Shown: in pieces, positions 5,871 to 9,622 of the stretch
Layout: every line of letters begins with the position of its first letter
How positions within the stretch are numbered: position 1 is the stretch's first letter
Assembly: GCA_029567025.1 (NCBI GenBank)
Contig: JAKQLT010000061.1
Location: 1-9,622 of the forward strand
Length of the DNA stretch: 9,622 nucleotides
DNA from: Candidatus Omnitrophota bacterium
GTDB taxonomy: Bacteria > Omnitrophota > Gorgyraeia > Zapsychrales > Zapsychraceae
Direction: 5' to 3'
Notes under the pieces: generated by a model
What the model was told of the DNA's origin: nothing
Seen by the model: only the letters and a program-made list of their open reading frames with translations
Database searches by the model: none
Position numbers and translations under genes: made by a program

Positions 5871-6501
5871 AATGTCTCCTGAAGAGCGATTGTTAAAGGT
5901 CATTGAAACTCCGATTGAGGAAGCCAAAGATCTTAAATGGCAAACTAAAAAAGACATAAAAAATGAACGTTCGGGTTTTTTAGAGCTTTTAGGCATTCAT
6001 GACCCTCAGGCGGGTTCTTTTAAAAAAAGAATTCTTTCTTATTTGACATTTAAGTCTCTTAATAGGTTTTTAGCGGGGCTTTGCGTTTTGGTTCTGTTTT
6101 TTTGGATATTTGATTTTTTTTCTCAACATATAACTTTTAGTAGAAGGTTTTTAGTTATTGAGAAAAGATTAGAAGATGCGATGGGTGAAAGTTTATTATC
6201 CGAACAACAGAATGAAAATAAAAAAGATTTGAAAGAGGCGATGACGCGTAATGTTTTTACGCTTGCGCCAACAAAAATAGAAGTTGAACCTCAAGGGACA
6301 GATTATAATCAAATGGTGGCGGATCTGAAAGTGGTTGGAATTATTTGGTCGGATAATCCGCAAGCGATGATTGAAAGCAAAAAAGAAGCAAAAACGTTTT
6401 TATTGAATAAACATGATAAGATCCAACAATTGACCATTAAAGAAATAAGAAAAGACAAGGTGGTTGTCACAGCAGAAGGGCGAGAATGGGAGTTAAGATG
6501 A
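5863..6501 (+). CDS. One-TM inner-membrane protein with a GspC/PilP-like periplasmic domain
   Basis: This 212-residue protein has an N-terminal cytoplasmic part (about 1-66), one TM helix at about 69-86 (FLAGLCVLVLFFWIFDFF), and a periplasmic part. The C-terminal 60 residues, from LKVVGIIWSDNPQAMIE (155-171) to KDKVVVTAEGREWEL, have the pattern of the GspC homology region / PilP domain: a GI-x-W strand, a bound-residue strand around AMIE, and a final G-x-x-x-x-L. In known machines this small beta-domain links the inner-membrane platform to the N0 domain of the secretin. There is no PDZ or coiled-coil extension after it, so it is shorter than classic GspC, and it has a TM helix rather than the PilP lipobox; MshK is the closest analogue by context. 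The start is GTG at 5863: AAAAGGAG (5846-5853) is 9 bases upstream, whereas the ATG at 5872 is 18 bases away. It overlaps the genes on both sides (8 and 4 bases), suggesting translational coupling. Confidence 0.8.
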   Translation: MAEMSPEERLLKVIETPIEEAKDLKWQTKKDIKNERSGFLELLGIHDPQAGSFKKRILSYLTFKSLNRFLAGLCVLVLFFWIFDFFSQHITFSRRFLVIEKRLEDAMGESLLSEQQNENKKDLKEAMTRNVFTLAPTKIEVEPQGTDYNQMVADLKVVGIIWSDNPQAMIESKKEAKTFLLNKHDKIQQLTIKEIRKDKVVVTAEGREWELR

Positions 6502-8387
6502 AAAAACTTTTCCCCTCAGGGATAATGATTCTTTTTTATTTTTTGTTTTTTTCTTCCCGTGTATCTTTTGTTTTTAGTCAAGAAACATTGCCAAGCCAGA
6601 TTCCTCATGAAGAATCTATTGTCGCACCAGAGGCTCTTTCTCCAGAATCTGTAGAAGTATTGCCCGAACAAGAAGCTGTGATGGAAGATCCGGTTTCTTC
6701 TGATGCGTTGGAAGAAAAAAATATCATTCAAGATTTTTCAGTTGCCGCGGCGGCTGAAAAGAGATTGGTCGAAGAAGCGGTTATTAATGAACAGAGGATA
6801 TCGCTTGATCTTAAAGGCGTTGAATTGACAGAACTTTTTAGAATTTTGTCGTTAAAAATGGGATTAACGATTTTCCCGTCCAAAAGCGTTTCAGGCCGCG
6901 TGAATATTTTTTTAAACGATTTGACTTTTGATGATGCCTTATCGGTGATTTTGGTAAGTCAAGATTTGGCCGCTGAACGCAAAGGTTCTATTATTAATAT
7001 TATGACAGCGACTGAATATGAAAGACTTTATGGAAGAAAATATAACGAAAAGAGAATTTTTAAAACATTTAGATTGGTTTACGCAAAGACAGCAACCGTC
7101 TTTAATGCCATTAATCAAGTCAAATCGGATATCGGAAAAGTGACCGCGGATGAAGCGACAGGAACGATTCTTGTCGTGGATGTTCCTGAGAAAATAGAGG
7201 CCATAGAATCTACCATTAGAGAAATCGATCAGCCTTTGGAAACAGAAATTTTTGATTTGCAATATGCCAAAGCGGACGAGATTAAGGCGCAATTAGCTAG
7301 CGCGATTACCAGCGGCTCCGGTGAACTTTATGTGGATGAGCGATCGAGCAAGGTTATTATTTCCGATCTCCCGGATAAAATGAAAAAGATAAGACGTATG
7401 ATGAAGGCCTTAGATGAGCCCAATCGTCAGGTTTTTATTGAAGGAGAAATTGTTCAAATTGAAGTGAACAATGAATTTCAGCGTCAGATCAATTGGGATA
7501 GAATTTTCCGTAGCATGAATGATCTTCAATATACAGGGACATTTCCTGTTAGCCCATCCTTTGAACCATCGCCGGATTTGAGTGCCGCGAGTTCGAAAAT
7601 AACCGTAGGAACTTTGGCAACGGACAAATATACCACAACCATGAAATTTTTAGAGACCTTAGGGCAAGCGAAAATTTTGTCGCATCCGCGCATTGCTGTT
7701 CTTAATAATCAGGAGGCAAAAATTTTAGTTGGAACAAAAGAGGCTTATATTACATCTACCCAAAGTCAGGCGGAAACAACAACCATTACCTCTGAAAGTG
7801 TTCAATTTATTGATGTGGGGATTAAATTGAGCTTAACACCGACGATTAATAAAGATGGTTTTATTACGATGAAAATAAAGCCTGAAGTGAGCAGTGTTCG
7901 TGATACGATTACAACTGAAACAGGAAGTCGTGTGCCGATTGTGAGCACTTCAGAGGCTGAAACTGTTGTGAAAGTGAAAGATGGTAATATGGTTATGATC
8001 GCAGGCTTAATGGAAAATATTGAACGCCAAGATACTTCGGGGATTCCTGTCCTTTCGAAAATTCCTCTTTTAGGAATGGCGTTTGGATCAAAAGCCAATC
8101 AAAAAAAACGTACTGAGTTGATTGTCTTTGTAACACCGCATATTTTTACAGGAGAAGATAAGGCTTCAACCGAGAAGATTAAGAAAACGGTACCGGCTAA
8201 TATGCTTTGGGAACAAGCGGAAAAAGTGATTATTGAAGAAAAATTGGAAGAATTAGAAAAGAAAACAGGTTCTGTTTTGTTAAAAGATAAAACAGACAAT
8301 CTTCAAGAAATTCCTCCGCCCATTCCTTATGACGCGGTTGATAAGGATGATGTTTTATTTAAAATAAAAGGATTTAAAAAATATTGA
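6498..8387 (+). CDS. Outer-membrane secretin, GspD/PilQ superfamily, MshL-like
   Basis: The 629-residue protein should form the outer-membrane ring through which a pilus or substrate leaves the cell. Seen in order: a signal peptide (MKKLFPSG..., likely cut after VFS near 27); a Pro/Glu-rich linker to about 95; an N0/STN domain (about 101-170, ISLDLKGVELTELFRILS); two ring-building N domains (about 187-245 and 250-306); and the secretin beta-domain (about 311-548) starting VFIEGEIVQIEVNNEFQRQI and containing LSHPRIAVLNNQEAKILVG and the signature VPIVSTSEAETVVKVKDG followed by MVMIAGLM. The I-E-V-x-x-x-FQ-x-x-INW opening resembles MshL more than PilQ. An extra C-terminal tail of about 80 residues contains a charged helix and a PPPIP stretch; it may bind a pilotin or the next gene's product. 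There is no lipobox and no AMIN domain. The ATG at 6498 overlaps the previous stop (ATGA) and has GGGAG 5 bases upstream; an in-frame ATG at 6486 would add four residues. Confidence 0.92.
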   Translation: MKKLFPSGIMILFYFLFFSSRVSFVFSQETLPSQIPHEESIVAPEALSPESVEVLPEQEAVMEDPVSSDALEEKNIIQDFSVAAAAEKRLVEEAVINEQRISLDLKGVELTELFRILSLKMGLTIFPSKSVSGRVNIFLNDLTFDDALSVILVSQDLAAERKGSIINIMTATEYERLYGRKYNEKRIFKTFRLVYAKTATVFNAINQVKSDIGKVTADEATGTILVVDVPEKIEAIESTIREIDQPLETEIFDLQYAKADEIKAQLASAITSGSGELYVDERSSKVIISDLPDKMKKIRRMMKALDEPNRQVFIEGEIVQIEVNNEFQRQINWDRIFRSMNDLQYTGTFPVSPSFEPSPDLSAASSKITVGTLATDKYTTTMKFLETLGQAKILSHPRIAVLNNQEAKILVGTKEAYITSTQSQAETTTITSESVQFIDVGIKLSLTPTINKDGFITMKIKPEVSSVRDTITTETGSRVPIVSTSEAETVVKVKDGNMVMIAGLMENIERQDTSGIPVLSKIPLLGMAFGSKANQKKRTELIVFVTPHIFTGEDKASTEKIKKTVPANMLWEQAEKVIIEEKLEELEKKTGSVLLKDKTDNLQEIPPPIPYDAVDKDDVLFKIKGFKKY

Positions 8388-8397
8388 GGACACCAGA

Positions 8398-9240
8398 ATG
8401 AGGCATACCATGATGAAAATACGTTGTTTGACGCAAGAGGTTGTTTTTTTTCTTCTCTTATCTGTTGTGGTCTGTTTTTTATCCGCACCGGCTTGGGGTG
8501 AGGAAAAATCTAAAAACGCAGAAGATCCGGCCACTCTTAATGAGAGTTTAGCGCAATTAGGGAAAGAGATGTTGGGCTTACGTATTGAAAATAATGAATT
8601 ACGCGCGGAAAATGAACGATTAGCCAAACGGCTTTTTCGTTATAAAAAAACAATTGATGAAAATAAAGAATTGAGACTTAAGATCGGCAAGATAAAAAAA
8701 GAATTATCTCAATATCAAAATAATAAAAATCCTCTTTATAAAGAATCTCAACAATTAAAAGATGAAGTGGAAAAATTAAGACGCATTAACGCGCAGTTAG
8801 AGATAAAAAATAAAGATCTTTTGTTAAGCGTCAAAGATATGGAAGGCGCTTTGAAAGATAAAAGAAGTATTGAATCCGCATTCGAAAGTGCCGATAAAGA
8901 ACGCGCGCGTTTAAAGAAGGAGAATCAGGAAATTTTTGATTCTTTGTCAAAAGAAACCAAAGATAATAAATTAAAACAGGCGCTTCTTTATGGTGAACTA
9001 GGGTCTGTGTATATTAAATTGCGCTCTTATGAGTTGGCCATTTTGGCTTATGAAGAGTCATTAAAGCTTAATCCCAGGGCGCCGGAAAATTATTATAATT
9101 TAGGCATTCTTTATAATCATGCGCATCGGGATAAGAAAAAAGCAGTGAAATATTTAAAGGAATATTTGATGTTTGAATCTGATGCAAAAAATAAAAAAGA
9201 AGTGGAATATTTGATACAGATGATGTCTAAAGATAATTAA
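8398..9240 (+). CDS. Exported coiled-coil and TPR protein of the pilus-like operon
   Basis: The 280-residue protein has an N-terminal hydrophobic segment (about 15-32) ending in APAWG-EE, which reads as a signal peptide cleaved near 34, so it is likely periplasmic; an uncleaved anchor is possible. Residues about 45-187 are a long charged coiled coil with heptad spacing (for example LRIENNELRAENERLAKRL). Residues about 194-261 are two TPR units, YGELGSVYIKLRSYELAILA and NYYNLGILYNHAHRDKKKAV, the typical protein-protein docking repeat. MshN of the MSHA pilus and PilF/PilW-type proteins also use TPRs, which suggests a scaffold role near the secretin, but the coiled-coil arm is unlike MshN. The GAGG at 8386-8389, overlapping the secretin stop, is 8 bases before the ATG at 8398. 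In-frame ATGs at 8410 and 8413 are alternatives. Confidence 0.78.
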   Translation: MRHTMMKIRCLTQEVVFFLLLSVVVCFLSAPAWGEEKSKNAEDPATLNESLAQLGKEMLGLRIENNELRAENERLAKRLFRYKKTIDENKELRLKIGKIKKELSQYQNNKNPLYKESQQLKDEVEKLRRINAQLEIKNKDLLLSVKDMEGALKDKRSIESAFESADKERARLKKENQEIFDSLSKETKDNKLKQALLYGELGSVYIKLRSYELAILAYEESLKLNPRAPENYYNLGILYNHAHRDKKKAVKYLKEYLMFESDAKNKKEVEYLIQMMSKDN

Positions 9241-9269
9241 ATAAGATTTTTGTTGTTAGAAAGGTTTTT

Positions 9270-9622
9270 ATGATAAGCGCAGGGGATATTAAAAAAATAA
9301 GAAATATTGGGATAGTCGTGGTGGTTATTATTTTTGTTTTCTTAGGGATAACCATTAAATTAGCGATTGATAAAAAGAATTTTCAAGCGGAAATAGCGCG
9401 CTCAAAAGAGGTTTTGAATAAATTAGAAAAAAATCTTTTAGAGACACAAAAAGAAAAAGAGTCTTTAAAGAAAGAACAGGAAAAACTGCAGGCAGACGCG
9501 ATTTCTTATATCGGCACCAACGCGGCCATGGAAGAAGAACGCAATCGGCTCAAAGAACTTCTAAAAGAATCTCAAGAAAAAATAAAATTAAAAGAAAAGG
9601 AATTAGAGGTTTTAACAGAAAG
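9270..9622 (+). CDS. One-TM coiled-coil protein, cut by the window end (partial)
   Basis: The frame is open from ATG 9270 to the window edge, 117 codons with no stop. It starts MISAGDIKKIRNIG, then a TM helix at about 14-32 (IVVVVIIFVFLGITIKLAI), then a long charged coiled coil (KEVLNKLEKNLLETQKEKES and on) broken by a short less-charged stretch (ADAISYIGTNAAMEEERNR). It is therefore probably an inner-membrane protein with a short cytoplasmic N-terminus and a coiled coil reaching into the periplasm. AAGG at 9261-9264 lies 5 bases before the ATG, and the gap to the preceding gene is 29 bases, so it belongs to the same operon. The part visible is too short to name. Topologically it resembles the one-TM, coiled-coil proteins (PilN, PilO, MshJ, GspL/M class) of such machines, but no sequence motif supports a specific match. 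Confidence 0.75.
   Translation, partial: MISAGDIKKIRNIGIVVVVIIFVFLGITIKLAIDKKNFQAEIARSKEVLNKLEKNLLETQKEKESLKKEQEKLQADAISYIGTNAAMEEERNRLKELLKESQEKIKLKEKELEVLTE

Noticed and set aside
6516..8627. Several minus-strand open frames opposite the secretin gene and the start of the TPR gene
   Set aside because: They mirror the codons of a clearly coding gene, are rich in Phe, Asn and Ile as expected from the reverse complement, and have no start signals.
8388..9269. CRISPR-like or other tandem repeats in the Lys/Glu-rich coding region
   Set aside because: The repetitive look comes from coiled-coil codons (AAA, GAA, TTA); there is no exact repeated unit with regular spacers.

Overview
The window is AT-rich and encodes a diderm (Gram-negative-type) bacterium: it has an outer-membrane secretin, a lipoprotein signal, Sec signal peptides and a GspC/PilP-like inner-membrane protein. 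Nothing in it fixes the phylum. The mix of an STT3-like protein, a PilZ protein and an MshM/MshL-like pilus block fits uncultured lineages such as Omnitrophota, but that is only an inference.

Layout. Positions 1-214 hold the end of something on the + strand and no well-supported gene. Positions 215-3323 carry a minus-strand pair: a signal-peptide-bearing trypsin/DegP-type serine protease, then, 55 bases downstream, a 764-residue multi-TM protein with most of the hallmarks of an STT3/PglB/AglB oligosaccharyltransferase. In the latter the WWD catalytic-region motif reads WWPPGH, and there is a long hydrophilic insert before the first acidic motif. The protease promoter lies so close to its ATG that the mRNA may be leaderless. 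A divergent promoter drives a small lipoprotein of unknown function on the + strand. A T-rich spacer follows, then a single-domain PilZ (c-di-GMP receptor) protein, then tRNA-Lys(CTT) with its own promoter and a strong intrinsic terminator.

From 5025 to the right edge lies one tightly packed + strand operon for a type IV pilus / type II secretion-like envelope machine. It encodes an ExeA/MshM-like AAA ATPase, a one-TM protein with a GspC/PilP-like C-terminal domain, a secretin with N0, N1 and N2 domains resembling MshL, a periplasmic coiled-coil/TPR protein, and a further one-TM coiled-coil protein cut off at the window end. The first two junctions overlap (8 and 4 bases), the third is 10 bases and the last is 29. 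Gene content resembles the MSHA pilus block (mshK, mshL, mshM, mshN) rather than pilMNOPQ. The PilZ protein upstream is a plausible but unproven c-di-GMP input.

I found no CRISPR array, insertion sequence, rRNA gene or riboswitch. The observations I rate highest are the variant STT3 protein next to an envelope protease, and the MSHA-like operon with its two successive coiled-coil proteins.
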